Below are positions 33,862 to 43,237 of a stretch of DNA of 57,066 bases, piece after piece. The stretch is from DASXMX01 sp036794395 (GTDB taxonomy: Bacteria; Planctomycetota; Phycisphaerae; Tepidisphaerales; Tepidisphaeraceae). A model generated the notes under the pieces. That model did no database searches. It had not been told where the DNA came from and saw only the letters and a list, made by a program, of their open reading frames with translations. Positions within the stretch are counted from its first letter, which is position 1. The number at the start of each line of letters is the position of its first letter. Location: positions 1 to 57,066 of the forward strand of contig DAIRGS010000005.1 of the NCBI GenBank assembly GCA_036794395.1, read 5' to 3'. Both the position numbers and the translations under genes were made by a program.

Positions 33862-36054
33862 TCACCTCTGAACTTTCCAACTCGCTCCAAGCTTCTTCAA
33901 TTCCGTTTGAATCTCCCCCAACGGCACCGACCAATCCCGCGAACCGCGCTGCCGGAACAGTCGCATTGTTGGATACCACGGCGTGTCGGTGCGATTCAGC
34001 ATCCACCGCCAGTCGGGCATGTATTGAACCAGCACCCACACCGGCTTACCCAGCGCGCCTGCCAGGTGCGCAACTGCCGTGTCGACCGTGATCACCAGAT
34101 CGAGGTTTTGAATCAGCGCTGCCGAATCGGCCATATCGCCGAGCTGTTCGTTCCAGTCTTTCAGCACCATTCCGGGCGGGGGCGACTGAGCCTGAATTGC
34201 GGTTGGTCCCTTCTGCAGGCTGTAGAAATTGGCGCCTTTGATCGATGCCAGTCCCGAATAGTCCGACAGTTTGATTGAGCGAAGATGGTCGGTCGGATGG
34301 TCTGGATTGCCTGCCCATACTAAACCGATTTTCAATCCCGCGGGTTCATCGGCTAAACGTGCGGCCCAATAGTCCGCCGTCGCGGGCAGAGGCTTGAGAT
34401 ACGGCACCTCAGCGGGAATGGTTTCGAGCCGGGTGCCCAGGAGATACGGGAGGCTCATCATCGGATAATGAACGTCGAACGGCGGAGCCTGTTCCTTGTC
34501 CGTGAAGACCTCTTCGATACCCAACTGTTCCGTCAGCAATCGTTTCACCGCGCCCCAGCATCGAATTAATACGCGACCGCCGCGCGCACGAACAATCGGC
34601 ACATAACGCGCGAACTGAATGGCATCGCCCAGACCCTGCTCAGCGTGAAGAAGAATCCGCTGGCCGTGCAAATCGCCTCCATCCCAGAGCGGCTGCGGGA
34701 AACCTCGCGTCTTCAATCGCTTGCCCGCCTCCCAGCGCGCTTCGTAATCAACCAGGCCGCGCTCGAAATCACCTTGCACCAGTCTGAGAAGGCCGAGGTT
34801 CAGCCGGGCCTCGGCGTAGGAGGGGCGCTGGATGAGTGCCGATTCGAATGCCGCGATCGCTTCATCTAATTTTCCCGATTGGTAGAGGTTTGAACCGAGG
34901 CTGTTATATGCCTCGGGAAAATGCGGCTTGATTTGCAGCACCCGCAGGTAGTTCTCGCGGGCTTCGGCCGATTGACCCTGCCGATCAAGGGCGTTTCCGA
35001 TGTTTTGAATCGCCTCTGGAAATTCCGGCCGAAGCTCGACGGCCCGCTGATAGCACTCCAGCGACTCATCGCGCCGTTCCAGTTTTTGCAGCGCCGTGCC
35101 GAGATTGCACCAGACGTCCGGGGAGTCGGTGCGGAACTTCAGCGCCTGGCGATAGACCGCTTCGGCCTCAGCGTGCCGATCCAGATCCTGCAACACACCA
35201 CCCAGATTGGTGTAAGCCTCGGGGTAATCGAGCTGGGCCTCGACCGCCTTCCGATAGGCATCAATGGCCTCGGGCTTACGGCCCAGGCGATTAAGCGCGT
35301 GAGCGTAGTTGTACCAACCTTGGGCGTTGCCCGGCTGGAGCGCCGTGGCGCGTCCCAAAGCCTCGGCCGCTTCTTCCAGCCCATCGTGCTCGGCAAGGAT
35401 ATTTCCCAACCGAAGGTGCGATTCGGCGAACTCCGGTTTAATCGTCGCGGCTTTGCGAAATTCATTTGCCGCACCCCGCCAATCTCCCTTGCGATACAGC
35501 AAATTTGCCAGGTTGTGATGCGCCTCGGCCAGAGCGGGATCCAACTGAATCGCTTTTCGATAGGCCTCGGCGGCCTGTTCATCCTCCCCGGCATCACTTA
35601 GCAAGTTGCCAAGATCGTTCCAAAGGCCAGCCGTTTCGGGGCGAAGCGTGGTCATGCGGCGCTGCGCCGCGATCGCCTCGTGGGTTCGTCCGGCCAGGCG
35701 GGCCAGGGAGGACAGGTTATTCAATGCGTCGAAGAAATCCGGGTCCAATGTTACAGCCTGGCGATACGCCGCCAACGCCTCATCGTTCCGCCCGGCTGCC
35801 CGGAGCACCACGCCCAGATTCCCGTGAAACGGCGCTGCGTTAGGGATCAGCGAAATCGCCTTGCGAATCAGTTCCATGGCCTCGGCCGTCTGGCCGACCT
35901 GTTGCGCCAGCACCCCGAGCAGATGCAATGATTCGGCGTGATTTGGATTGGCCGCCAACACCTGGCGATACGCCGTCTCCGCTTCGCGCAGTTGGCCCGA
36001 CTGGTGGTGCCCAACACCCCGCTCGAAAATTCGCTGCTGGGTCGTCGCGTCCAT
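33862..36054 (-). CDS. TPR protein with C-terminal glycosyltransferase-like domain (SPINDLY-like)
   Basis: This 730-residue protein has about 13 tetratricopeptide repeats over residues 1-450 (A-x-A-Y-R-x-A-L/V units such as EAVYRQALKFRTDSPDVWCN and EAIAAFESALIQRPSYAEAR). A C-terminal domain of about 270 residues has IGLVWAGNPDHPTDHLRSI and NLDLVITVDTAVAHLAGALG, like GT41/GT9-related transferases. The fold suggests protein O-glycosylation, but activity is inferred only. The ATG follows the trpG stop with no gap (TAAATG), so the two genes are translationally coupled. No signal peptide. Confidence 0.85.
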   Translation of the reverse strand: MDATTQQRIFERGVGHHQSGQLREAETAYRQVLAANPNHAESLHLLGVLAQQVGQTAEAMELIRKAISLIPNAAPFHGNLGVVLRAAGRNDEALAAYRQAVTLDPDFFDALNNLSSLARLAGRTHEAIAAQRRMTTLRPETAGLWNDLGNLLSDAGEDEQAAEAYRKAIQLDPALAEAHHNLANLLYRKGDWRGAANEFRKAATIKPEFAESHLRLGNILAEHDGLEEAAEALGRATALQPGNAQGWYNYAHALNRLGRKPEAIDAYRKAVEAQLDYPEAYTNLGGVLQDLDRHAEAEAVYRQALKFRTDSPDVWCNLGTALQKLERRDESLECYQRAVELRPEFPEAIQNIGNALDRQGQSAEARENYLRVLQIKPHFPEAYNSLGSNLYQSGKLDEAIAAFESALIQRPSYAEARLNLGLLRLVQGDFERGLVDYEARWEAGKRLKTRGFPQPLWDGGDLHGQRILLHAEQGLGDAIQFARYVPIVRARGGRVLIRCWGAVKRLLTEQLGIEEVFTDKEQAPPFDVHYPMMSLPYLLGTRLETIPAEVPYLKPLPATADYWAARLADEPAGLKIGLVWAGNPDHPTDHLRSIKLSDYSGLASIKGANFYSLQKGPTAIQAQSPPPGMVLKDWNEQLGDMADSAALIQNLDLVITVDTAVAHLAGALGKPVWVLVQYMPDWRWMLNRTDTPWYPTMRLFRQRGSRDWSVPLGEIQTELKKLGASWKVQR

Positions 36055-36624
36055 TTACTTTTTCAGGAAATTCGCCAGCAGGCGCTCGCCCTGCTCGGTA
36101 AGAAAGCTTTCAGGATGATATTGAACCCCCTCAAGCGGCCAGGTCTTGTGGCGCACGCCCATGATCTCGTCGTGATCGGTCCAACTGCTGATCTCATATT
36201 CCGGCGGCAGCGTGCCCTGGCGAATAATCAGGCTGTGGTACCGCGTGGCCGTGAATGGATTGGGCATGCCCTGATAAATAGTCCGGCCATCGTGATGAAT
36301 CTGATCCGTCTTCCCGTGCATCAATCTTTCCGCTCGAACCACCTCAGCTCCAGCCATGAAGCCGATGCACTGATGGCCCAGGCACACCCCCAGCACCGGC
36401 AACTTCGGCCCAAAATACTTGATGATGTCATTGCTCACGCCCCCCTCTCGCGGCGTGCAGGGGCCGGGCGAAATCACGATGTGACTTGGCTTGAGCGCCT
36501 CAACCTCGGCCACCGTCACCTTATCGTTGCGAAACACCTTGATCTTAATCGACGGCGCCACCTCGCCCAGTTTCTGAACCAGGTTGTAGGTAAACGAATC
36601 GTAGTTATCGATCAGGACAATCAT
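36055..36624 (-). CDS. trpG: Anthranilate / aminodeoxychorismate synthase glutamine amidotransferase subunit
   Basis: This 189-residue class I amidotransferase supplies ammonia for anthranilate or 4-amino-4-deoxychorismate synthesis. IVLIDNYDSFTYNLVQKLG is the family N-terminus, VISPGPCTPRE is the oxyanion loop, the catalytic Cys is in GVCLGHQCIGFM, and the His and Glu are in VQYHPESF. TrpG and PabA cannot be separated by sequence here. I chose the ATG giving MIVLIDN. It is coupled to the TPR gene downstream; no trpE is adjacent. Confidence 0.9.
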   Translation of the reverse strand: MIVLIDNYDSFTYNLVQKLGEVAPSIKIKVFRNDKVTVAEVEALKPSHIVISPGPCTPREGGVSNDIIKYFGPKLPVLGVCLGHQCIGFMAGAEVVRAERLMHGKTDQIHHDGRTIYQGMPNPFTATRYHSLIIRQGTLPPEYEISSWTDHDEIMGVRHKTWPLEGVQYHPESFLTEQGERLLANFLKK

Positions 36625-36682
36625 CGGCCTCAACAAAGGTATGAGCCGTTTGGGGAAAAGTAAAACCAGCCCTGTTCGCAGC

Positions 36683-37833
36683 TCAAACCAGTTCCAGCGG
36701 GAACGGTGTCAGGTTCTCAACGCCATCGGCCGTCACTCGATACTGGTTCTCCAGCCGCATTCCCAGCCGCAATTCCTCGCCATATAGGCCGGGTTCAGCG
36801 GTGAAGATTTCTCCCTCCATCAACGTGTCATCCCACTTCAAATTCAGATGCGGAAACTCGTGGGGCTGCAACCCGACTCCGTGCCCCAGATGATGCGGAA
36901 AAGTCTTCCCGGTTTTCGACAGATAATGAGCGTTCACCGCATTGAAGATCTCCTGACATCGCACGCCCGGCTTTGCCATCCGCTCCACAATTCGCAGCGC
37001 GTCTGTCACCACGGCCCATGCTTTGAGCTGCGTGTCGGTGGGTTTGCGATCTACCGAAATCGACCGGCAATTGTCTGAGAAATATCCGCGATAAGCTGGG
37101 CCGAGATCGAGAATATACAGCTCACCGGCCTCGGCCCGCCGACCGTTCCCGTCGCCCACGCGATCGCGACCGTCNNNNNNNNNNCCCGCCGATCCTTTCG
37201 AGGCGGGCCGCCACGCGCGCCGCATGCGTAATCATTGCCCAGATGCGCCGAGAGCGGCTCCCCCGCCACTTCAACTGCCGCCGCGTGCAGCTCGCTGAAA
37301 ACATGTAGTTCGGCAATGCCCGGTTCAATGATTTGCCGTGCCCGCTCGTACATCTTTCGCGTGCACTCGATGGCGACTTTCATCAGTGCCAGCTCGTCAG
37401 CATCTTTCACGCGCCGATGTTGCCAGAGTTCCGCATCAATCGTCTCACAGTCAGCTTCGGTGGTTGCCGCGACGAGTGAATTCACCGCCGAGCTGTCGAT
37501 TCCGAGTCGCGAAACACGCCGGTCGCTCAATATGCCCAGCACTTGCCCCGCGATCACTTCGGACTGTTCCTGCCGTTGAGTGCTGTTCCACGACGCCTCA
37601 TACGCGGTAACGCGATCAGCCGCCGCCCGTTCGTCGGGTTTGTTGGCGGTGATCAGAGCCGATTTTCCGTCGGCAAACAGCACAAATCCCGCAAACTGCT
37701 GCCAGAATGGGAGATGAGCGGTCAGGTAATAGACATTGGGCGTATGCCCAATCACCGCCGCATCCAGCCGTCGATCGGCAAGCACCTGCAACAACCGCCC
37801 CTGCCTACGCCGTGACTGAGATGGATCAAGCAT
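36683..37833 (-). CDS. Xaa-Pro aminopeptidase-like M24 metallopeptidase
   Basis: The gene is interrupted by ten Ns (37175-37184). Dropping them with a one-base overlap keeps a single frame of about 379 residues, a normal length. The N-terminal half is a creatinase/prolidase-type domain (LADRRLDAAVIGHTPNVYYL, LITANKPDE). The C-terminal half is the pita-bread fold: LYILDLGPAYRGYFSDNCRS carries two metal-binding Asp, HHLGHGVGLQPHE the metal His, and FTAEPGLYG the first metal Glu; a second Glu is near MRLENQYRV. It probably cleaves X-Pro peptides or is a related hydrolase in the cytoplasm. The start MLDPSQ has AAGG upstream. Confidence 0.82.
37175..37184. other. Assembly gap (10 Ns) inside the M24 peptidase gene
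   Basis: The flanks join in frame if a single C is shared (plus strand ...ACCGTC / CCCGCC...). The merged protein reads KDRRDGRDRVGDGNGRRAEA, a plausible loop before the conserved LYILDLG segment. Confidence 0.6.
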
Positions 37834-37861
37834 GGCACCTTCATCCTTCATTCAAAAAAAA

Positions 37862-37953
37862 ATTGCCACAGATAAACACGGATGAACACAGATAAGACGA
37901 AATCGCAAAAGCTGCATTCTTATCTGTGTTCATCTGTGTTTATCTGTGGCAAT
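37862..37953. repeat. CACAGAT-type palindromic repeat
   Basis: Two 35-bp inverted arms (ATTGCCACAGATAAACACGG ... GATAAG at 37862-37896 and the inverse at 37919-37953) surround a 22-base loop. It is the same family as the outer pair at 902-1333. It lies between hisD and the M24 peptidase gene, 6 bp from the hisD stop. Confidence 0.9.
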
Positions 37954-37959
37954 GAATAT

Positions 37960-39291
37960 TCAATCCGCCGCTCGCACGCGGACGCTGGCGGCATGGGCAT
38001 CAAGGCCTTCGGCCTCGGCTAACGCGATAATCGCCGGGGCATCTTTTGCCAGGCCTTCTGCCGTGTACCGCTCGACGCTGCTTCGCTTCATGAATTCGTA
38101 GACACTGATTCCGCTGCTGAACCGCGCGGTCGTATTCGTCGGCAGGCAATGGCTTGGGCCAGCCACATAATCCCCGGCCGCCACCGGGCTATGCCTTCCC
38201 AGGAAAACAGCCCCTGCATGTCGAAGCTGGGCCATGACGGCATTGTCGTCTTTCGTCTGAATGTTCACGTGTTCCGCTGCCAGCTTATTTCCCCACTCGA
38301 TAATGACATCCATCGAAGGGTCCACCAGAATCGCGCTATCCCGATCCAGCGCGCGATCGATCGCCTCAGCCCGATTCAACACGCTTTTCTGTTGCTCGAT
38401 TTCATTAATCACGCGCGCGGCCAGTTGCTCGGATGTGGTCAGCAGGTAGCAGCTTCCCGGATCATGTTCCGCCTGCGCGATGAGATCGGCCGCGATCGCC
38501 CGTGCGTCACCGGTTTCATCCGCGATGACCACAATTTCGCTGGGCCCAAGAAACCCATCAATACCCACGCAGCCCGCCAGGGCCCGCTTGGCGAGTTGAA
38601 CATACCGGTTCCCCGGCCCCACGATTTTATCCACCGCGGGAATCGTTGCCGTTCCGAATGCCATCGCGCCAATCGCAGCCGCCCCACCCGCGCGAAACAC
38701 ATCGGTCAACCCCAGTTCCGCACACGCAGCCAAAACAAGATCGCTCCGCCCGAACCTGCTGGGCGGGGAGCAGACCACGATCCGCTTCACGCCCGCCACC
38801 TGGGCCGGCACGGCCAGCATGATCAATGTCGACGGATACGATGCTTTTCCACCGGGAAAATAAAGCCCGGCACTGTCCAAGGGCGTAAACCGCATCCCCA
38901 ATTCCACCCCTTCCCGCACAAACGAAGGCTCCTCTTTGGGCATCACCTTCGTCTGATACTCCCGGACCTGCGCAATTGCCTGACGAAGGGCCGCCATCAG
39001 TTCGCCGCTCAATCGCGAAGCGGCCCGCGTCATTTCATCGGGTGCGACGCGAATTTGAGGGGCGGTGAAATCAGGATCGTCAAATCGGCGGGCGGATTCG
39101 ACCAGCGCTTCATCTCCCCTCCGAGCCACGTCCTCAAGAATCTGCCGGATCGCACCGTCTTCGGTCGAGCCGCCAAATACGACGTCGCGCGGATCGAGCC
39201 GGAGCTTGCGCAGCAGACCTTCGGCGCGCCCAAGATCTTCAGGATTTGCCAAACGAAGGATCGGAATCATCGGAGCGATCTTATGCGCCAC
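37960..39291 (-). CDS. hisD: Histidinol dehydrogenase
   Basis: This 443-residue zinc enzyme oxidises histidinol to histidine in two NAD+-dependent steps. AGLYFPGGKASYPSTLIML, VGPGNRYVQLAKR, GPSEIVVIADE, QAEHDPGSCYLL and VAGPSHCLPT are the conserved segments, with the zinc ligands Gln, His, Asp and His in place. The listed start is GTG (MAHKIAP); an ATG seven codons later (39270) is equally possible, with no clear Shine-Dalgarno for either. No other his gene is adjacent. Confidence 0.93.
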   Translation of the reverse strand: MAHKIAPMIPILRLANPEDLGRAEGLLRKLRLDPRDVVFGGSTEDGAIRQILEDVARRGDEALVESARRFDDPDFTAPQIRVAPDEMTRAASRLSGELMAALRQAIAQVREYQTKVMPKEEPSFVREGVELGMRFTPLDSAGLYFPGGKASYPSTLIMLAVPAQVAGVKRIVVCSPPSRFGRSDLVLAACAELGLTDVFRAGGAAAIGAMAFGTATIPAVDKIVGPGNRYVQLAKRALAGCVGIDGFLGPSEIVVIADETGDARAIAADLIAQAEHDPGSCYLLTTSEQLAARVINEIEQQKSVLNRAEAIDRALDRDSAILVDPSMDVIIEWGNKLAAEHVNIQTKDDNAVMAQLRHAGAVFLGRHSPVAAGDYVAGPSHCLPTNTTARFSSGISVYEFMKRSSVERYTAEGLAKDAPAIIALAEAEGLDAHAASVRVRAAD

Positions 39292-39413
39292 GGCCGCGCT
39301 CGCCAGCGATTCGCGCTTGCCATGAACACGTTGTGGGTTTTCTCACCTTTCCTTAACTCCCAATTGTCCTTGCGACCACTGCGGGCCGACCGCCTGATTT
39401 TATACCCGCGGCG

Positions 39414-41870
39414 TCACTCACTCTCCCTGGACCAAGCCCGCACTAGCGCCACCTCCCCCAATCCCAACGCCAAAGCTCCCAGCAAAACCCACGGCCCCAA
39501 ATCCACGCCCTCGCGATCGCCCGCCACCACCGTCGAAATCGGCCGGTCGCTCGGATCGATTCGCCGTACTCGAACGTCTTTTTCCAGCGCCGCCCATTGC
39601 CCTTCGGTCAACTGCGTAAGGTCCGATTCCTCCCGCCCCGTTCGAATTGCGAAGTCGAATTTCAGCTCGCCGGTTCGGTCCTTCACCGTCAGCCGGTAAA
39701 TCCCCGGCTCATGCGTATTATCATACTGATATTCTGTCGTTCCTCCATATTGTGCCCCATTGATTGATCGCTGCCTTCCATCCGGCAAATCAAGCGTTGC
39801 CGGCTCCGAAATCGCCTCATCCACCGTCACCCGGATTGCTTCGCCCGTCGATAAATTGTGCGACGGCATTGTCCCCGCAGCCAGATACCTCACCGCCGAT
39901 TGAACGAAGGGAAGGTAAAAGCTCGATAACGGCAGCGTGCTCCAATCCGCATCCAGCGACGTCGTCACCAGCAGCACCCGCCCCTTTCCTCCGGCCGATT
40001 CCAGCAAGAATGGCGCCCCGGACGTGTACCACGCCAGCGCCCGCGCCTCGGCCGACCGCGGCGTGGTCGGGAAGTACCGGCCAATTGTCGGAAACAACAT
40101 CAAATCCGGCCGCTGGTGCAAAAACTGAAACACCGCCGTCGAAGAATCATATCCCACGATGCTCGTCGCCTGTGCGCCATCCGCGCCGGTCGCATCCTCA
40201 AGCTCGGCCGGCAAAATCCCCGCCCCCTCCCGCCACAACTGCTCATTGTAATTCTCGACCCGCACCAGGCTTCCCGGCGCTACCAGCAATCCCCCGCCCC
40301 CATAAACATACTGCTCCACCGCCCGGGCCTGCACCTCGCTGAGCCGTTCCACGTTCGCCAACACGAGCACTTTGTAAGAACTTAATTCCATCTCCCCAAG
40401 CTTGTCCTCAGAAACCACTTCCACCGCGCATGGGTCCCGCCCCTCCCGTCCCATCGTCTTGAAAGGAGACAACGCGAGCTTCAAAAAATCCGATTCATTT
40501 CGAAATTGCTTTAGCTCGGTCCCCCAATCCTCACCGCTCACGATCAGCACGCGAATCGGCTCAATCACTTCGATCACGCCATCGGCGTGATCGTCTGCCC
40601 GATAGCCGGTGCTGCGAATGTCGGCGCCTACGACTTGCGGCCCTGCCGCCGTGAATGCCCCGCCTTTGATCGGCGCGATCACCCGAACCGTGCCTCCTGC
40701 CGGAACGCTGACCGTCGTCTCGAACTCAACTTTGTGATTGACCGAAACGCTCACTGGCAGCGCCGCTCGCGCCGTGGTCCCGAAATTCTTGATCTCCACA
40801 TTCAGATTGGCCCCCTGCCCCAAAATGGCCGGCCCATCCAGAAGCTCCACGCTCTCCAGCGCCACATTATCGGCGTCGCCATTCCCAACCGGCACCACGA
40901 AGATTCGGGTGGTTGCATGCGATTTCTCCGCGCTCTCATTCCATCGGTTGGCAAAAACCGAATCCATGCCAGTCCAGTTCCGCGCCTGCCGATCCGTGAC
41001 GATGTAAAAATCCCGCGCTGACGACCCCTCCCGATCCAGCGCGGTAAACGCGTCATGCAGTCCCTGGCGGATATCCGCCGGATCATGATCCACCCGCGCC
41101 GCGTCGATTCGATCGGCCACCGATTGCAAATCTGCCGTCGGCGCCGTCTCCCCCTCCGGCTGACGCGCTCCCATCAACACCAGCGCCGCCCGATCCCCCC
41201 GGTGTAGCCCCGCCAGCACTTGCTTGCCCGCCACCTGCGCCACCGAGAAACGGGTATGCCCGTTCTCCTCAAAATCCATGCTGCCCGAGCAATCGAGCAG
41301 GATCGCCGCATCCACCCGAGCCCGCACGCCGGAATTGGTCACCGCTCCATTTGGCGCCGGTGGCATGGCCGCACGATATTGAAGCACCTGCGCATGCCAC
41401 GCCAGCGCCCGCCGTCCCAGCCCTGTCGCCACCGCACCCAGCGCCGCGGCAAGCAGGATCAACCCCAGTTGCCGCCCGCGTAATCCGAATTGCCGGATTG
41501 ATGAAACGGCCATCAGCCCCAATGCCACCATTCCCAGCCCAAATCCCACCGACCCCGCACCACAAGAGATTTGCCCTCGGTTCGCCGTCCGCAACGCCCC
41601 TTCCGCCCCCGCCTGCATCGACCACTTCTGCAACACCGGCTGCGCCAGCGCCACTGCCACCAGCCCCACCATCGCCATCCGCATCGCCAGCAACATAAAC
41701 TGATTTAACTGCGCGCTGTACTGCTGCCGCCCTTCCAACCCCTGCAAAAAAACCATCGCCCCCCAGTCCACAGTCTGAAACCGCGTCCGACTCAACAAAT
41801 GCAACACCAACGGCACCACCGCCCCCGCCAACCCAATCAACGAAGCCGTGTTGCTAAATGTCAAAAACAT
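39414..41870 (-). CDS. BatA/vWA-domain membrane protein
   Basis: This 818-residue protein begins with the BatA (aerotolerance regulator N-terminal) module: IGLAGAVVPLVLHLLSRTRF and two membrane segments. A von Willebrand A domain follows, with the metal-site motif DAAILLDCSGSMDF near residue 190. A long beta-rich region then holds a glutamine-amidotransferase-like stretch (VLVLANVERLS, VEQYVYGGGGLLVAPGS), and a final transmembrane segment ends the protein (VLLGALALGLGEVALV). It belongs with the DUF58 gene upstream, as in Bat/MoxR clusters. I chose the ATG over a TTG two codons earlier. Confidence 0.85.
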   Translation of the reverse strand: MFLTFSNTASLIGLAGAVVPLVLHLLSRTRFQTVDWGAMVFLQGLEGRQQYSAQLNQFMLLAMRMAMVGLVAVALAQPVLQKWSMQAGAEGALRTANRGQISCGAGSVGFGLGMVALGLMAVSSIRQFGLRGRQLGLILLAAALGAVATGLGRRALAWHAQVLQYRAAMPPAPNGAVTNSGVRARVDAAILLDCSGSMDFEENGHTRFSVAQVAGKQVLAGLHRGDRAALVLMGARQPEGETAPTADLQSVADRIDAARVDHDPADIRQGLHDAFTALDREGSSARDFYIVTDRQARNWTGMDSVFANRWNESAEKSHATTRIFVVPVGNGDADNVALESVELLDGPAILGQGANLNVEIKNFGTTARAALPVSVSVNHKVEFETTVSVPAGGTVRVIAPIKGGAFTAAGPQVVGADIRSTGYRADDHADGVIEVIEPIRVLIVSGEDWGTELKQFRNESDFLKLALSPFKTMGREGRDPCAVEVVSEDKLGEMELSSYKVLVLANVERLSEVQARAVEQYVYGGGGLLVAPGSLVRVENYNEQLWREGAGILPAELEDATGADGAQATSIVGYDSSTAVFQFLHQRPDLMLFPTIGRYFPTTPRSAEARALAWYTSGAPFLLESAGGKGRVLLVTTSLDADWSTLPLSSFYLPFVQSAVRYLAAGTMPSHNLSTGEAIRVTVDEAISEPATLDLPDGRQRSINGAQYGGTTEYQYDNTHEPGIYRLTVKDRTGELKFDFAIRTGREESDLTQLTEGQWAALEKDVRVRRIDPSDRPISTVVAGDREGVDLGPWVLLGALALGLGEVALVRAWSRESE

Positions 41871-41884
41871 GATCAACCATCGAG

Positions 41885-42077
41885 TCGTTATGTGGTCAAT
41901 TGTCAGTGGTCAGTTGTCAGTGGTCAGTCGAATTTTCATATCTCTGACACTCCGCGATCGTTTCGTCATTTGATCATTCGAGTTTCGAATTTCATTCGCC
42001 TGCCCTGAGCTTGTCGAAGGGTCATTCGTCATTCGAATTTCGTATTTCTGTTCTCCCTCCGCCTTTCTGCCCACTGC
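41885..42077. repeat. Dispersed short-repeat fragments between DUF58 and vWA genes
   Basis: The stretch contains tandem-like TGTCAGTGGTCAGT units (41892-41928), TTCGAATTTC/TTCGTATTTC copies, and CCCTGAGCTTGTCGAAGGG (42003-42021). None encodes a protein. It separates two genes that normally overlap or sit next to each other. Confidence 0.65.
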
Positions 42078-42977
42078 CTATCTCCCCCCCACCTCTCGTC
42101 GATGCAAAAAGGCGGTAACCGCATCAATCAACGATCGATCCGTCACAAACGCATAAAACTCCGCCCCCGTCGCCCGGCACAACTCTTCCAGCCCCCGCCG
42201 GTGCTTCCGAAAGTTATCCAGATAGATCCGCCTGATCATTGCCGGCTCTTCCAGCAACGGCTTCTCCCCTTCCAATCCCCGGAACCGCGCCCAAGTCTTA
42301 AACGGGAATTCAATTTCATCCCGATCCAATACCTGAAGCAGAATAATCTCATGCCGATCGTGATGGAGCCGTGCAAGTCCTTCCCGCAGCTTTGTGATGG
42401 GCGTAAAGAAGTCCGACACCGCGATCACCAGCGATCGTCTCCCCAACCGATCCGCCGCCTGTTGCATTGCGTGGGCAATCCGGGCTTCTCCCTGCGTCCC
42501 AGAGCGTTCAAGCAGATCGATCAATCGCGACAACTGATGCGTGCCATTTTTAGGCGCCAGCCACTGTTCCAATTTCCGCGCGAATAGCCCCATCCCCACG
42601 CTCTCGGTCTGCGCCAGCATCAAATACGCCAGCGACGCCACCAGCTTCGCGGCGTACTCGTGCTTACTCACCCCCGCCCGCCCCACGTAACCCATCGACC
42701 CGCTGCAATCCAACATCAACACGCATCGCAGGTTCGTCTCTTCGTCAAATTCTTTGATATAGGGCCGATCCGTCCGTGCAAATACCCGCCAATCCAGCCG
42801 CCGTGGCTCATCGCCCGGCGTATAAAACCGGTGCTGGCGAAACTCCACACTCGCCCCCTTCACCGGACTGCGATGATGCCCAATGATGCTCCCCTCCACC
42901 ACCCGCCGGGCGCTGAGCTGCAAATGATTCAGCCGCTCCACCAGGTTCGGCTCAAGATATCGAGTAACGAAACTCAT
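42078..42977 (-). CDS. DUF58 domain protein (MoxR-associated)
   Basis: This 299-residue cytoplasmic protein carries DUF58: KGASVEFRQHRFYTPGDEPR, RLDWRVFARTDRPYIKEFDE and a degenerate vWA metal motif VLMLDCSGSMGY. DUF58 proteins usually form a chaperone-like unit with a MoxR AAA+ ATPase and BatA/vWA proteins. Here the vWA protein follows on the same strand, but no MoxR gene lies upstream, where a sigma-factor gene faces the other way. A TATACT box (42986-42991) sits 8 bases before the ATG. Confidence 0.87.
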   Translation of the reverse strand: MSFVTRYLEPNLVERLNHLQLSARRVVEGSIIGHHRSPVKGASVEFRQHRFYTPGDEPRRLDWRVFARTDRPYIKEFDEETNLRCVLMLDCSGSMGYVGRAGVSKHEYAAKLVASLAYLMLAQTESVGMGLFARKLEQWLAPKNGTHQLSRLIDLLERSGTQGEARIAHAMQQAADRLGRRSLVIAVSDFFTPITKLREGLARLHHDRHEIILLQVLDRDEIEFPFKTWARFRGLEGEKPLLEEPAMIRRIYLDNFRKHRRGLEELCRATGAEFYAFVTDRSLIDAVTAFLHRREVGGR

Positions 42978-42985
42978 CGCCTCTC

Positions 42986-42991
42986 AGTATA
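42986..42991 (-). promoter_or_regulatory. -10-like hexamer before the DUF58 gene
   Basis: TATACT on the minus strand ends 8 bases before the ATG, with no canonical -35. This again suggests a leaderless transcript. Confidence 0.4.
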
Positions 42992-43007
42992 ACCAACTCC
43001 CCGTTGA

Positions 43008-43135
43008 CGCGTCGTGGCACGCGCTTCCAGCCCCGTGCTATATGAGAGTGCGTAATCACACGCTTCCGGCTAAAGCCTTGCCGCCCAACCCTCATCCTAT
43101 TCCCAACAGCCCCCCACGCCGGGGCAGAGATGTAC
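43008..43135. repeat. Degenerate repeat fragments in the DUF58-sigma factor intergenic region
   Basis: GTGGCACGCGCTTCCAGCCC (43013-43032) resembles the small hairpin arm of family A. CAACAGCCCCCCACGCCGGG (from 43104) resembles the last bases of the window (57041-57066). Neither forms a complete element. The remaining 100 bp up to the sigma gene show nothing else. Confidence 0.5.
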
Positions 43136-43237
43136 TCAGCGCCGCCCCGGCTCCTCGAAGCGCTGCAATTTCCGCCCACCACCAATAATTCCTCGCCCCT
43201 CCGAAAATCCCCCCACCTGCGGCATGATAAGCATCGG

